From positions 39,640 through 103,639 of the forward strand of contig NZ_QJTE01000007.1 in the NCBI RefSeq assembly GCF_003217255.1: a DNA stretch of 64,000 nucleotides, read 5' to 3'. Origin of the DNA: Pseudoroseicyclus aestuarii. GTDB taxonomy: Bacteria; Pseudomonadota; Alphaproteobacteria; Rhodobacterales; Rhodobacteraceae. The notes under the pieces are model-generated. The model worked only from the letters and a program-made list of their open reading frames with translations, did no database searches and was not told where the DNA came from. The first letter of the stretch is position 1; each line of letters opens with the position of its first letter. Below are positions 51,965 through 61,165 of the stretch, piece by piece. The position numbers and the translations under genes were made by a program.

Positions 51965-51996
51965 AGCATGTTGTTGACCAAAATTGTCGACATGCT
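51965..51996. promoter_or_regulatory. Spaced inverted repeat upstream of the siderophore transport operon
   Basis: AGCATGT and ACATGCT arms are 18 nt apart, 53 nt upstream of the substrate-binding protein gene; TTGACC lies between them. It could be a regulator site for the iron operon, but it does not match the Irr, Fur or RirA patterns I know. Confidence 0.35.
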
Positions 51997-52048
51997 ACGG
52001 GTACCGGAAGCGCGGCTGATCTGGCCCTGACGCACTACGAGGACACAC

Positions 52049-53041
52049 ATGCTTCTAACACGGATCTTCGTCGGTACGGCTGTTAGCGGGGTCGCAATCG
52101 GGGCTGCAGGCGTATCGCAGGCACAGGACGGCAGATTTCCTGTTACAATCAAACATGCCTTCGGTAACACCACGATCGAAGCTGCACCGGAGCGCATCGC
52201 AACAGTGAACTGGGGTAATCACGAGGTGCCGCTGGCGCTCGGCGTCGTGCCGGTTGGCTTCGTCCAAAGCACATGGGGCGACGAGGACGGCGATGGGCTA
52301 ATGCCCTGGGTCGCCGAGGCCCTTGAGGAACTGGGAGCCGAGGTTCCGGCCCTGTTCGACGAAGGGGACGGTATCGATTTCGAGGCCGTCGCCGCGACGG
52401 AACCGGACGTTATCCTCGCCATGTACTCTGGTATCAGCGAAAATGATTACACTCTTCTCAACGAAATAGCCCCGACCATCGCCTATCCCGAGACCGCCTG
52501 GACGACGAGCTGGCGAGAGATGATCGAGATGGGCGCTGCCGCCATAGGCATGACAGAGGAGGGCGAAGCGCTGATCGCCGACATTGAGCAGGATATCGCA
52601 GATGCGGTTGCAGCCCATCCGGAGCTTGAGGGCAAGACAGCGATGTACATCACGCATGTCGACACGACCGACCTCAGCACGATCAGCTTCTATTCCGGCG
52701 CCGATCCGCGCGTCGACTTTCTTCAGGAGCTTGGCCTGACGCTGCCTCAGGCGGTGATCGACGCTGGCGAAGCGGGCCAGTACAATGGCTCGGTCTCGGC
52801 CGAGCGGATCGACCTTCTCAACGACGTGGATATCGGTATTACCTATGCCGGGCAGGAGCTCGTAGATACACTCGAGGCCGATCCTCTGACCGCGCAGCTG
52901 CCGGTGGTCGCCAAAGGCGGCATGGTCACGCTGGGCGGCGGCACACTCGGCGCGGCGGCGAACCCTACGCCGCTGGGCATGCAGTACACGCTCGACATCT
53001 TCGTGGATCGTCTCGCCGAAGCGGCCAGCGGCGCCGAGTGA
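52049..53041 (+). CDS. Iron-siderophore ABC transporter substrate-binding protein (FecB/FhuD-like)
   Basis: A 330-residue class III binding protein. Signal peptide about 1-25 (SQAQD); PVTIKHAFGNTTIEAAPERIATVNWGNHEVPLALGVVPVG is the family opening for iron-chelate binders. The C-terminal half closes over the ligand. It is coupled by GTGA to the first permease. The ligand class (ferric siderophore) is inferred from the family and the adjacent receptor. Confidence 0.9.
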   Translation: MLLTRIFVGTAVSGVAIGAAGVSQAQDGRFPVTIKHAFGNTTIEAAPERIATVNWGNHEVPLALGVVPVGFVQSTWGDEDGDGLMPWVAEALEELGAEVPALFDEGDGIDFEAVAATEPDVILAMYSGISENDYTLLNEIAPTIAYPETAWTTSWREMIEMGAAAIGMTEEGEALIADIEQDIADAVAAHPELEGKTAMYITHVDTTDLSTISFYSGADPRVDFLQELGLTLPQAVIDAGEAGQYNGSVSAERIDLLNDVDIGITYAGQELVDTLEADPLTAQLPVVAKGGMVTLGGGTLGAAANPTPLGMQYTLDIFVDRLAEAASGAE

Positions 53042-54078
53042 TTGCTAGCGTCAAGCGGAGTGGTGTGGAGCACCGGTCCACGCCGCCCATGCCCCCGAAG
53101 CCTTTCTGGCTGGCGCTCGGGTTCGCCGGAGTTCTTGCCTGCTGCGGGCTGTCCATCGTGATCGGAGTGCGCGTGGTGAGTGGGGCTGATCTCCTCGCGG
53201 GGCTGAGCGGGTCGGTCGAAAACATCTCGCAGGCGGCCATCGCCAAACGTATCCCGCGCACAATCATGGCGGCTTTAGGGGGGGCGGCGCTCGGCCTGTC
53301 GGGGGCGGTGATGCAGGCGATTACACGAAATCCGCTCGCCGATCCTGGAATCCTCGGCGTCAATGCCGGTGCGGCCTTTGCGGTGACGCTGGGGATCGCT
53401 TGGTTCGGCATGGCTCTGTCAGTCACCTACGTAGCGGTCGCAATTCTCGGCGCGGCACTAGCGGCGGCTTTTGTCTATGTCGTCGGGTCCGCAGGGCCGG
53501 GGGGCGCAACGCCGTTGAAACTGGCTTTGGCGGGAACGGCCACTTCTGTCGCGCTCGCCTCACTGATGAACGCGGTGATCCTGGGTCGGAACGACATCGC
53601 GAATTCGGTGCAGTACTGGATGGTCGGTGGGGTCGGCGGCGTGACGATGGACCGCGTCGGGCTAGTGGCGCCGTTTCTCGCGCTAGGGTTCGTGCTTGGA
53701 GCTTGGACTGCGCCTCGCCTTAACTCCCTCGCTCTGGGCGACGAGCTTGCCGCTGGGGTGGGAGAAAACGTTGCCTTAACGCGGGCCGTCTCTGCGCTCG
53801 GCGCGGTCATCTTGGCCGGGGCGACTACGGCGATCTGTGGGCCGATCGGTTTCGTGGGCTTGGCCGTTCCGCATATGTGCCGGTTGATCATCGGCGTCGA
53901 TCACCGCTGGCTCCTGCCGCTCTCGGCCTTCGGCGGTGCGATCCTTTTGTTGGCGGCGGACGTGCTGGGACGCGTTCTGGTGCGTCCAGCGGAGCTTGAG
54001 GTGGGGATCGTGACGGCCTTGGTCGGTGTGCCGATCTTCATCATCATTGTTCGGCGGCAGCGGGTCCGGGACCTATGA
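53038..54078 (+). CDS. Iron-siderophore ABC transporter permease 1 (FecCD family)
   Basis: A 346-residue FecCD-type permease starting at GTG 53038, with about nine helices. Signatures: RIPRTIMAALGGAALGLSGA, TRNPLADPGILGVNAGAAF, IGFVGLAVPHMCR. The first 17 residues are hydrophilic; an ATG at 53089 is an alternative start. It forms a heterodimer with the next permease, coupled by ATGA. Confidence 0.92.
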   Translation: MIASVKRSGVEHRSTPPMPPKPFWLALGFAGVLACCGLSIVIGVRVVSGADLLAGLSGSVENISQAAIAKRIPRTIMAALGGAALGLSGAVMQAITRNPLADPGILGVNAGAAFAVTLGIAWFGMALSVTYVAVAILGAALAAAFVYVVGSAGPGGATPLKLALAGTATSVALASLMNAVILGRNDIANSVQYWMVGGVGGVTMDRVGLVAPFLALGFVLGAWTAPRLNSLALGDELAAGVGENVALTRAVSALGAVILAGATTAICGPIGFVGLAVPHMCRLIIGVDHRWLLPLSAFGGAILLLAADVLGRVLVRPAELEVGIVTALVGVPIFIIIVRRQRVRDL

Positions 54079-55136
54079 CTAGGGCGCCGGGACTAGCACC
54101 GGAACCAAGCCCGGGGAGCGCCCTCGTACGAGACCTGCGCCGCCGCGCTTCGCGGCGCTGGCTGGCTACCCTGCTGGCACTGGCGTCTATCGTCCTGGCA
54201 GCCTTCGCCCTGACACTCGTGCTGGGGCAAAGCTACACGCCGCCAGTGCAGGTTTTGGCGGTGCTGCGGGGAGAGGACGTGCCCGGAGCCAGCTTCACCG
54301 TGGGGCGGCTCCGACTCCCGCGAGCAACTTTAGCCATTCTTGCGGGGCTGTGCTTCGGTCTCGCAGGCGCGGCCTTCCAAACCCTCCTACGCAACCCGCT
54401 CGCCAGTCCCGACATCATCGGCATCAGCTATGGGGCGAGCGCGGCCGCTAGTGTAGCTATCGTATTTTTTGGCCTTTCGGGCGCGGCGGTCACCGCTTTC
54501 GCGGTTGCTGCCGGGCTAGGTGTTTCGACCCTGATTTATCTGCTCGCTTACAAAGACGGGGCCGCCGGTACCCGTTTGATCCTGATGGGGATCGGGATCG
54601 CCGCCCTGCTCCAGAGCGTAATTACCTACACGCTCAGCCGCGCCTCAGAGTGGAGTCTGCAGGACGCGCTGCGCTGGCTTGCTGGCAGTGTGAATGCGGC
54701 CAGTTGGGGGCAGGTCCTGCCGCTGTTGATCGTTCTCCCTCTACTCGGCCTGCCGCTGCTGGCGACATCGCGAGATCTGGAAACGCTCCGCCTCGGCGAC
54801 GACGCGGCACAAGCAACAGGCGTACGGGTCGGCCTCGTGCGTCTTGTCGTACTGCTGACGGCCACAGGACTGATCTGCTTCGCGACGGCGGCGGCGGGGC
54901 CGATCTCTTTCGTAGCCTTTCTAGCAGGGCCTATCACTGCGCGGCTGACGGGCTCAGGACGGTCGTTGTTGCTGCCAGCGGCGCTTACAGGCGCCGCGCT
55001 TGTGATCCTGGCCGATTACGCGGGCCAGTTCCTGCTGCCTTCCCGCTATCCGGTCGGGATCGTTACTGGGGCCTTCGGTGCAGTTTATCTTCTCTATCTC
55101 ATTGGCCGGGTAAATCGCAGGGGGGCCGCACTGTGA
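54075..55136 (+). CDS. Iron-siderophore ABC transporter permease 2 (FecCD family)
   Basis: A 353-residue FecCD-type permease with about nine helices: RLPRATLAILAGLCFGLAGA, RNPLASPDIIGISYGASAA, ISFVAFLAGPITARL. The last replaces the usual GLxxPHxxR coupling loop with a diverged version, as in many second subunits. The basic N-terminus (RDLRRRASRRW) is cytoplasmic. It shares one base with the ATPase gene. Confidence 0.92.
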   Translation: MTRAPGLAPEPSPGSALVRDLRRRASRRWLATLLALASIVLAAFALTLVLGQSYTPPVQVLAVLRGEDVPGASFTVGRLRLPRATLAILAGLCFGLAGAAFQTLLRNPLASPDIIGISYGASAAASVAIVFFGLSGAAVTAFAVAAGLGVSTLIYLLAYKDGAAGTRLILMGIGIAALLQSVITYTLSRASEWSLQDALRWLAGSVNAASWGQVLPLLIVLPLLGLPLLATSRDLETLRLGDDAAQATGVRVGLVRLVVLLTATGLICFATAAAGPISFVAFLAGPITARLTGSGRSLLLPAALTGAALVILADYAGQFLLPSRYPVGIVTGAFGAVYLLYLIGRVNRRGAAL

Positions 55137-55957
55137 TGTCGTCCGGACCACGCCCGCCACGCTTGATGGCTGAAGGGCTCTTTGCCGGCTATGATGGACG
55201 GCAAGTGCTGCATGGCGTCGATCTGACAGTCGAGACCGGGGCTGTCACCGCCATCATCGGCGCAAATGCCTGCGGCAAGTCAACTCTGCTCAAGACCATG
55301 GCCCGGCTGATTATGCCTCAGGCAGGGCGGGTTCTGCTGGACGGAGAGTCGATCCATACCCGGTCGACCCGCTCCGTGGCGCGCGTTCTAGGCCTGTTGC
55401 CGCAATCGCCACTCGCCCCCGAGGGGATAACCGTAGCAGATCTTGTCGCCCGAGGGCGGAGGCCACACCAAGGCTTTCTATCGCGGCAAAGCGTGCGCGA
55501 CGATGCGGCGGTGGCCACCGCGCTGGAAGCAACTGGCACGCTCGACCTAGCCGAGCGAAGCGTCGATGCACTGTCGGGCGGACAGCGCCAACGGGTGTGG
55601 ATCGCCATGGCTCTGGCGCAGGAGACCGAGCTTCTGCTGCTGGACGAGCCGACGACATTTCTCGATGTGGCCCACCAGATCGAGGTGCTGGATCTGCTGA
55701 TGGACATGAACGCTTCCCGCGGAATCACCGTGGTGATGGTCCTGCACGACCTCAACCTCGCCGCCCGCTATGCGGACCGTCTCGTGGCAATGAAAGCGGG
55801 ACATATCTATGCGGAGGGCCCGCCGGGAGCGGTCTTCACCGCCCCCATGTTGCAAGCGGTTTTCGGCCTTAGGTGCGAGGTCATAATCGACCCGACCTCC
55901 GGCCGGCCAATGATGTTGCCAAAAGGCCGGCACCGGATGTCAGAGAGGGCGGGCTGA
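55136..55957 (+). CDS. Iron-siderophore ABC transporter ATPase (FecE/FepC-like)
   Basis: A 273-residue ATPase: Walker A GANACGKST (Ala in place of the usual central Gly), signature LSGGQRQRVWIAMALAQ, Walker B LLLLDEPTTFLD and VLHDLNLAARYADR. All catalytic residues are present. It ends the binding protein-permease-permease-ATPase operon; the receptor gene follows after 135 nt on the same strand. Confidence 0.94.
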   Translation: MSSGPRPPRLMAEGLFAGYDGRQVLHGVDLTVETGAVTAIIGANACGKSTLLKTMARLIMPQAGRVLLDGESIHTRSTRSVARVLGLLPQSPLAPEGITVADLVARGRRPHQGFLSRQSVRDDAAVATALEATGTLDLAERSVDALSGGQRQRVWIAMALAQETELLLLDEPTTFLDVAHQIEVLDLLMDMNASRGITVVMVLHDLNLAARYADRLVAMKAGHIYAEGPPGAVFTAPMLQAVFGLRCEVIIDPTSGRPMMLPKGRHRMSERAG

Positions 55958-56092
55958 AGTGCCGGCTTGAGGGTCCTGTTCGTCAAGACACGGCTCGTTT
56001 CTGTTTGTGGGCCAGCGGTCGCAGGCGGGTTGCCGCCGGGTCGGAACCTTGCCAAGAACTTAATGACGATTCTTTTACTCAGGTATCTTTAG

Positions 56093-58213
56093 ATGATCGA
56101 CCGAAGCTCCTCTATCCGGCCCCGCGCCCGCCTCATCTCGGTCCTCCTGGGGGGTACGGCCTTGATCGGCCTGCCCGCGTCGGTGTCGGCGCAGAACCTT
56201 GAGGACACGTTCGAACCCCCCTATCGGCTCTCGCCGATCATTGTGAACGCCGTCATTGACGCAGATAACGACGAATATTCAGTAGTCGCGCAGGAGTTGT
56301 GGACCGGCGGCAAGATTGCCACCAGTTTACAGGACACACCTGCCTCCGTGTCGGTCGTCACCGCCGCCGAGGTGGAGGCGCGCGACGCCGAGACTCTCGA
56401 GGAGGTGCTGCAGTATACCCCCGGCGTGCACACCGATTACTACGGATCCGACGACCGCAACGACTACTTCCTCGTGCGGGGATACCAAGCCACGACCTAT
56501 CGCGACGGGATGACGCTCGGCACCATGCGGGGCGTGCGCGAGACGCCGATTGCCTTCGAGCGGATCGAGGTGATCCGTGGGGCCAACTCGACGCTCTTCG
56601 GCTTCTCTGATCCTGGCGGTTCGGTCAATTTCGTCACACGCATGCCGCGGTTCGACCGGTTCGGAGAAATCTTCGGCAGCGTCGGCAGCTTCGATCGTGC
56701 CGAACTCGGTTTCGATTTTGGCGACACGCTCGACGCCCGTGAAACGCTGGCATGGCGCTTTACGGGTCAGGTCCGCGACGGAGAGCTTGAATACGAAAAC
56801 TCCGAGGACGACGAGACCTTCATGATGGGCGGCCTGACTTGGGAGCCGACCTCAGCGACCTCCTTTAGCCTTGTCTTCGACCATCTGGAGCGTGACGCGA
56901 CCCCGAATAGCGGCGGCTATCCGCTCGACCGGCAGTATGATCGTGGCTTGTTCTTCGGAGAGCCGGATTTCAACTACCAGAACGTCGATCGCGATACGCT
57001 TTCCGCCTTTCTGCGGCACGACTTCGGCGGCGGTTTCGATCTGGCGGCGAACTTGCGCTACAGCAATCTGTCGGACGATTACGGGTACGTCTATCTGTCC
57101 GACTTCGCCGGTCGCGCCGGGACCGAAGTTTCGCGCTACTTCATCACCACTGACAGCGAGGCGGAGGAGCTGATCGGGAACGTGATCCTGCAGTACGATC
57201 GCAGCTTCGCGGGTTTCGACAGCAGTACCCTGGCTGGTGTGGAGTTCCGGGACGCAGCCACTTCGAACGTCTCAGCCTACGGACTGGCGCCGTCCATCGA
57301 TATCTCAAACCCAGTCTATGCGGGTGGGCCGACCGATCTCACCCTCTACGCCGATGACGAGACCGACTACTCGGCTCGCTCCGCCTTCTTGCAGCAGAAC
57401 CTGTCTTTCGCGGACCGCTTCGTCGTCACCGCCGGCGTTCGGCACGACTGGCTGGACCTAGAAAGCACCAGCTTCGGGGTCGACAGCGCCGGCGATTTCT
57501 CCGAGACCTCCATGCGCGGAGCGCTTACTTGGCGGGCGACCGAGGTGATTTCAGCTTATGCCAGCTATGTTGAATCCGTCGCGCCGCCGACCATTGGAAC
57601 TGAGCCGGAGCGGGGCGACCAGTACGAGGCCGGCGTAAAATACAGCCCCACCGGCTATAACGCGATCTTTTCGGCCGCACTATTCGAGCTGAACCGCGAC
57701 AACGTGACCGTTGCGGTCGTTCAGGACGACGGCACGATCGAGCGCGAGGTGGTGGGTGAGACGCGCGTGCGTGGCTTCGAGCTGGAGGCCAAGGCCGAAC
57801 TTACGGAAAATCTCGACTTGATCGCTGGCTATTCCCGTATCGACCCCATCGCTACCCGGTCCACCCTGCGGGACGGGACCGACGTGTCGGGTAACCAGTT
57901 GGCTTCCGTGCCGGAGCAGACGGCGACAATTTGGGCGAACTATACGCTTCCGGCTGGCGCGCTCGGAACGCAGACCTTCGGCGTCGGCGCCCGCTATGTC
58001 GGCGAATACTATTTCAACCTGGAGAACAACAACGGGCAGAGCGACGCGACCTGGACCCTCGATGCGGCATACAGCATCGACTTTGGCGAGACGACGTCAC
58101 TTTCGCTGAACGTCAGCAACCTCCTGGACGAACAGCACGTCGTTGGACGCGGAACGGCAGATTACTACAGCCCATCGCGCAGCTTCGCGGCGACGCTACG
58201 TCGGACCTGGTAG
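56093..58213 (+). CDS. TonB-dependent ferric siderophore receptor
   Basis: A 706-residue receptor. Signal peptide about 1-33 (SVSAQN); the plug (about 70-185) contains TPASVSVVTAAEVEARDAET, QYTPGVHTDYYGSDDRND, FLVRGYQATTYRDGM and IEVIRGANSTLFGFSDPGGS, a hydroxamate-siderophore-receptor (FhuA/FoxA-like) pattern. The barrel ends with the C-terminal aromatic of TLRRTW. It probably feeds the preceding ABC system. The 135-nt leader suggests its own promoter. Confidence 0.9.
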   Translation: MIDRSSSIRPRARLISVLLGGTALIGLPASVSAQNLEDTFEPPYRLSPIIVNAVIDADNDEYSVVAQELWTGGKIATSLQDTPASVSVVTAAEVEARDAETLEEVLQYTPGVHTDYYGSDDRNDYFLVRGYQATTYRDGMTLGTMRGVRETPIAFERIEVIRGANSTLFGFSDPGGSVNFVTRMPRFDRFGEIFGSVGSFDRAELGFDFGDTLDARETLAWRFTGQVRDGELEYENSEDDETFMMGGLTWEPTSATSFSLVFDHLERDATPNSGGYPLDRQYDRGLFFGEPDFNYQNVDRDTLSAFLRHDFGGGFDLAANLRYSNLSDDYGYVYLSDFAGRAGTEVSRYFITTDSEAEELIGNVILQYDRSFAGFDSSTLAGVEFRDAATSNVSAYGLAPSIDISNPVYAGGPTDLTLYADDETDYSARSAFLQQNLSFADRFVVTAGVRHDWLDLESTSFGVDSAGDFSETSMRGALTWRATEVISAYASYVESVAPPTIGTEPERGDQYEAGVKYSPTGYNAIFSAALFELNRDNVTVAVVQDDGTIEREVVGETRVRGFELEAKAELTENLDLIAGYSRIDPIATRSTLRDGTDVSGNQLASVPEQTATIWANYTLPAGALGTQTFGVGARYVGEYYFNLENNNGQSDATWTLDAAYSIDFGETTSLSLNVSNLLDEQHVVGRGTADYYSPSRSFAATLRRTW

Positions 58214-58321
58214 GGCAGGCTGCCGCACCGCTCGTCATTCGAATAGGCAGGGCAATGATCGAGTAGCCCTGCCGATACGGAGCATCGGCCAAACTGCATC
58301 ACCAGGCGGCGGTCGAGGTCA

Positions 58322-58714
58322 TCAGCTGGAGCGGCCTGTGGCGACCCGCAGCTCAATGTAAATCCAGCCGCTCCTGGAGTCCCGGGCGCCGTTCGCGCCT
58401 GTGATCTGAGGCTGAGCAATCGAGCGACGAGCAAAGCAACCCTCATGCGCAGCGAGCCGGGCGATTGCGGTGGTCAGCGGAGTCAGGAGTGCGGTCTCGG
58501 CCCGCAGGCGAGCGTGGCAGGTGCCGGCGGGCAGGATATCTCCGCCCAGCCGGCGGTGGAACCAGTCACGCGCGCCCGCCACGGCCGCGGATCCGACGAG
58601 TAGCGCTCGGACGGCGAGGAACTCCATCAGCCAGTCATCTTTGGCGATGAGGATGGCCTCGCGCACCGCTAGCCGAGACTTAGGAGATCGGCAGAACCTG
58701 GACAGCAGGCGCAC
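58322..58714 (-). CDS. Doubtful hypothetical protein
   Basis: A 130-residue frame starting at GTG 58714. The first 100 residues look plausibly protein-like (LAVREAILIAKDDWLMEFLAVRALL, LTPLTTAIARLAAHEGC), but no family is recognised, no good ribosome-binding site is seen, and other frames are open. It may be a fragment of a once larger gene. Confidence 0.25.
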   Translation of the reverse strand: MRLLSRFCRSPKSRLAVREAILIAKDDWLMEFLAVRALLVGSAAVAGARDWFHRRLGGDILPAGTCHARLRAETALLTPLTTAIARLAAHEGCFARRSIAQPQITGANGARDSRSGWIYIELRVATGRSS

Positions 58715-58839
58715 CAGATGACGTCATCGCGCCGTTGGGACTTTTGCAGAAACCAAGCGGGGCATCGCGCGGGCGCTCCTTTCGCCGAGGCTCCGCCGGG
58801 CCTTTGCTGCGGCTTTGACTAAGGTTCTGGGGAGGCGCG

Positions 58840-58991
58840 AAGCTGACCTACGCTGCGCCTAGACCGAAGGTCGTGGAAGGGCGGAAAGCGGACCTTCGCT
58901 GCACCTTGCCTGAAGGTCTCCGATGGGCGGGGTGCGGACTTTCGCTGCGTCTGGCCCGGAAATTGCACACGGGCGGCAAGCCGACACTGAG
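58840..58991. repeat. 46-bp tandem repeats, three copies plus a partial fourth
   Basis: Units start at 58840, 58886, 58932 and (partial) 58978, exactly 46 bp apart. Each begins with a version of AAGCGGACCTTCGCTGC and ends near GGGCGG. Units 1 and 2 contain a hairpin pairing GACCTTC-type with GAAGGTC; unit 3 is degenerate. Similar GCGGAC..TTCGCTGC blocks are common in intergenic DNA of Rhodobacterales, in my experience. Confidence 0.75.
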
Positions 58992-59115
58992 CTAAGCCTT
59001 TCTCGTTATAGCTAGCCTAAAGGGCTAGGATCTGTGACATAGCGCTCAGACGCCCTCAGTCTTGAGAAGTAAGCAACGAATTCGACAAGCGGCGACGAAG
59101 CCGTGAAGGCCAAAG

Positions 59116-61161
59116 ATGACCGACAGACCGAAGCTTGAGCAGATCGAGCATGAAACCCCGGACCAGCGCGGCGAGCTATTGAAGCGCCTCAAGGCATCCG
59201 TGCCCGAGGCGTTTTCGGACGGGAAGCTGGATATAGAGGCCCTGCAAGTCCTATTGGGCGATAAGTTGGCAGATGGGCCGGAGCGGTTCACCTTCACCTG
59301 GGCGGGCAAGCGGGATGCGATGGCGATGCTGCAAGCGCCGTCTTCCGCCACGCTGGCCCCGGACCCGGACAACAGCACCAACTTCGATGACGCACAGCAC
59401 GTCTTTATCGAGGGTGAGAACCTTGAAGTGCTCAAGGTGCTCTACCGGTCCTACTTTGGGCGGGTGAAGCTGATCTACATCGACCCGCCCTACAACACGG
59501 GCAACGACTTCATCTATCCCGACAACTTCGCGGACCCGCTGGATCACTACCTGAAATTGACCGGCCAGCGCACTGAGGACGGTGACGACACCACCAGTAA
59601 GACAGAGACGGCAGGGCGGCTGCATTCCGGTTGGCTGTCGATGATGTATCCACGGCTGTCGCTGGCGCGTCAGTTCTTGGCTGACGAAGGCGTCATCATG
59701 ATGAGCATCAACGACAAAGAGCAGCCGAACCTACGTAGGCTTGCTGATGAGGTGTTCGGGGAAGAAAACTTCATTGCGCAGCTCGTATGGGAGAAGGGGC
59801 GGAAAAACGACGCCAAGCTTTTCTCGGTCGGTCACGAATACATCATCGTTTACGGAAAATCGCTTGCCGCCTTGAAAGAAGCCGGAACAGTCTGGCGCGA
59901 GGAAAAGCCGGGGGCGCGCGAAATCTGGGACAAGTATGTCGAGTTGCGTGCCGGATACGGTGAAGACGACAAGACAATAAGTGATGCTCTGCACGAATGG
60001 TTTGGCGGGCTTCCGAAAGGGCACCCCTCAAAAAAGTGGGCCCGCTACAAGAATGTAGACAAGCACGGACCTTGGCGTGACGACAACATATCTTGGCCTG
60101 GAGGTGATGGGCCGACCTACGACGTCATCCACGACAAAACGGGAAAGCCTTGCGCTGTCCCCGAACGTGGTTGGGTATATTCAAAGCCCGAAACAATGAA
60201 GCTGAGAATCAAGCAAGGCATCGTTGAATTCCGCGAAGATCATACCGAACCTCCTATAAGGAAATCGCACCTCCGCCCAATCGCTGATGAGTTCGATGAG
60301 GAAGAGGCTCTCGACCTTGATGAAGAAGCTGGCGATGATGATGTTGAGCTGGCCACCCAGGTTCGGGGTACCTATTTCTACAAGCAATCTCAGGTCGCAG
60401 TCCGCGCGCTTCGCGACCTCATGCAAATCCCAGCCGGGGGAAAGAAAAGAGGCTACGCAAAGGTCTTCGACAACCCCAAGGACTCTGTGGAGTTGGCTCG
60501 ACTGTTCAAGTATGTCTGCAACGGTACCGAACAGCCCTTGGTCATGGATTTCTTCGGCGGGTCGGGATCAAGTGCGGAAGCGGTATTGTCGCTTACTGCC
60601 GACACCAATCCTGACATGCGGTTCATAACCGTTCAGCTGCCCGAACCCTGTGATCCGAAAGACAAGACCGGCAAGGCAGCTTTGGCGGCAGGCTTCGGGA
60701 CGATTGCTGACGTGGCCCGCGCACGGATTACAAAGGTGATCGAGAACATGGGCGGGGATGGCCTTGGTCTCCGCGTCTTCAAGCTTTCCGGGACATCGTT
60801 GAAACGCTGGACCGGCGTCGGAGCCAAAGACCCCGATGCCTACGCAGCACAGCTAGAAGCCTTCACCGACAGCCTCGCGCCCGGCTGGCAGACCCAAGAT
60901 GTAATCTGGGAGGTTGCCTTGCGCGAAGGCTACAGCCTGATCGCCAAGATCGAAGAGTTGGACGTCGGTACAGGTCCGACCTTCTGGCGCGTGTCGGACG
61001 AAGATCGCAGCTTCACTATCTGCTTGGTCGAGGCCCTGACGCTCGATGCCGTCATCCCCTTGGGACTGACCAAGAACGACATGTTCGTCTGCCGCGACAC
61101 GGCGTTGGACGACACGCTCGCCGCCAACCTCGCCCTGCAATGCCGGTTGAAGGTGATCTGA
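59116..61161 (+). CDS. mod: Type III restriction-modification methyltransferase (Mod)
   Basis: A 681-residue beta-class adenine-N6 methyltransferase: motif IV DPPYNTGNDF (about 119) precedes the target-recognition region, and the SAM motif I FFGGSGSSAEAVL (about 480) comes after. The Mod-type N-terminus and the length fit type III. It sets the recognition sequence for both methylation and cleavage. The middle region (about 240-420), which is the recognition domain, is less GC-rich than the ends. Its partner gene starts 4 nt later. Confidence 0.94.
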   Translation: MTDRPKLEQIEHETPDQRGELLKRLKASVPEAFSDGKLDIEALQVLLGDKLADGPERFTFTWAGKRDAMAMLQAPSSATLAPDPDNSTNFDDAQHVFIEGENLEVLKVLYRSYFGRVKLIYIDPPYNTGNDFIYPDNFADPLDHYLKLTGQRTEDGDDTTSKTETAGRLHSGWLSMMYPRLSLARQFLADEGVIMMSINDKEQPNLRRLADEVFGEENFIAQLVWEKGRKNDAKLFSVGHEYIIVYGKSLAALKEAGTVWREEKPGAREIWDKYVELRAGYGEDDKTISDALHEWFGGLPKGHPSKKWARYKNVDKHGPWRDDNISWPGGDGPTYDVIHDKTGKPCAVPERGWVYSKPETMKLRIKQGIVEFREDHTEPPIRKSHLRPIADEFDEEEALDLDEEAGDDDVELATQVRGTYFYKQSQVAVRALRDLMQIPAGGKKRGYAKVFDNPKDSVELARLFKYVCNGTEQPLVMDFFGGSGSSAEAVLSLTADTNPDMRFITVQLPEPCDPKDKTGKAALAAGFGTIADVARARITKVIENMGGDGLGLRVFKLSGTSLKRWTGVGAKDPDAYAAQLEAFTDSLAPGWQTQDVIWEVALREGYSLIAKIEELDVGTGPTFWRVSDEDRSFTICLVEALTLDAVIPLGLTKNDMFVCRDTALDDTLAANLALQCRLKVI

Positions 61162-61165
61162 GGCC

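Larger units (their letters stand above)
58214..59115. other. 902-nt region with one doubtful gene and 46-bp tandem repeats
   Basis: No well-supported gene lies here. A GTG-started 130-codon frame on the minus strand (58322-58714) is listed separately at low confidence. The right half carries 46-bp tandem repeats (58840-58991) and a 6-bp hairpin (CTAGCC-TAAAG-GGCTAG, 59012-59028) just before the mod gene. The base composition changes to less GC-rich here. Confidence 0.5.

Noticed and set aside
58840..58991. 46-bp repeats considered as a CRISPR
   Set aside because: The whole 46 bp is repeated with drift rather than a constant repeat with unique spacers; only three units and no cas genes.
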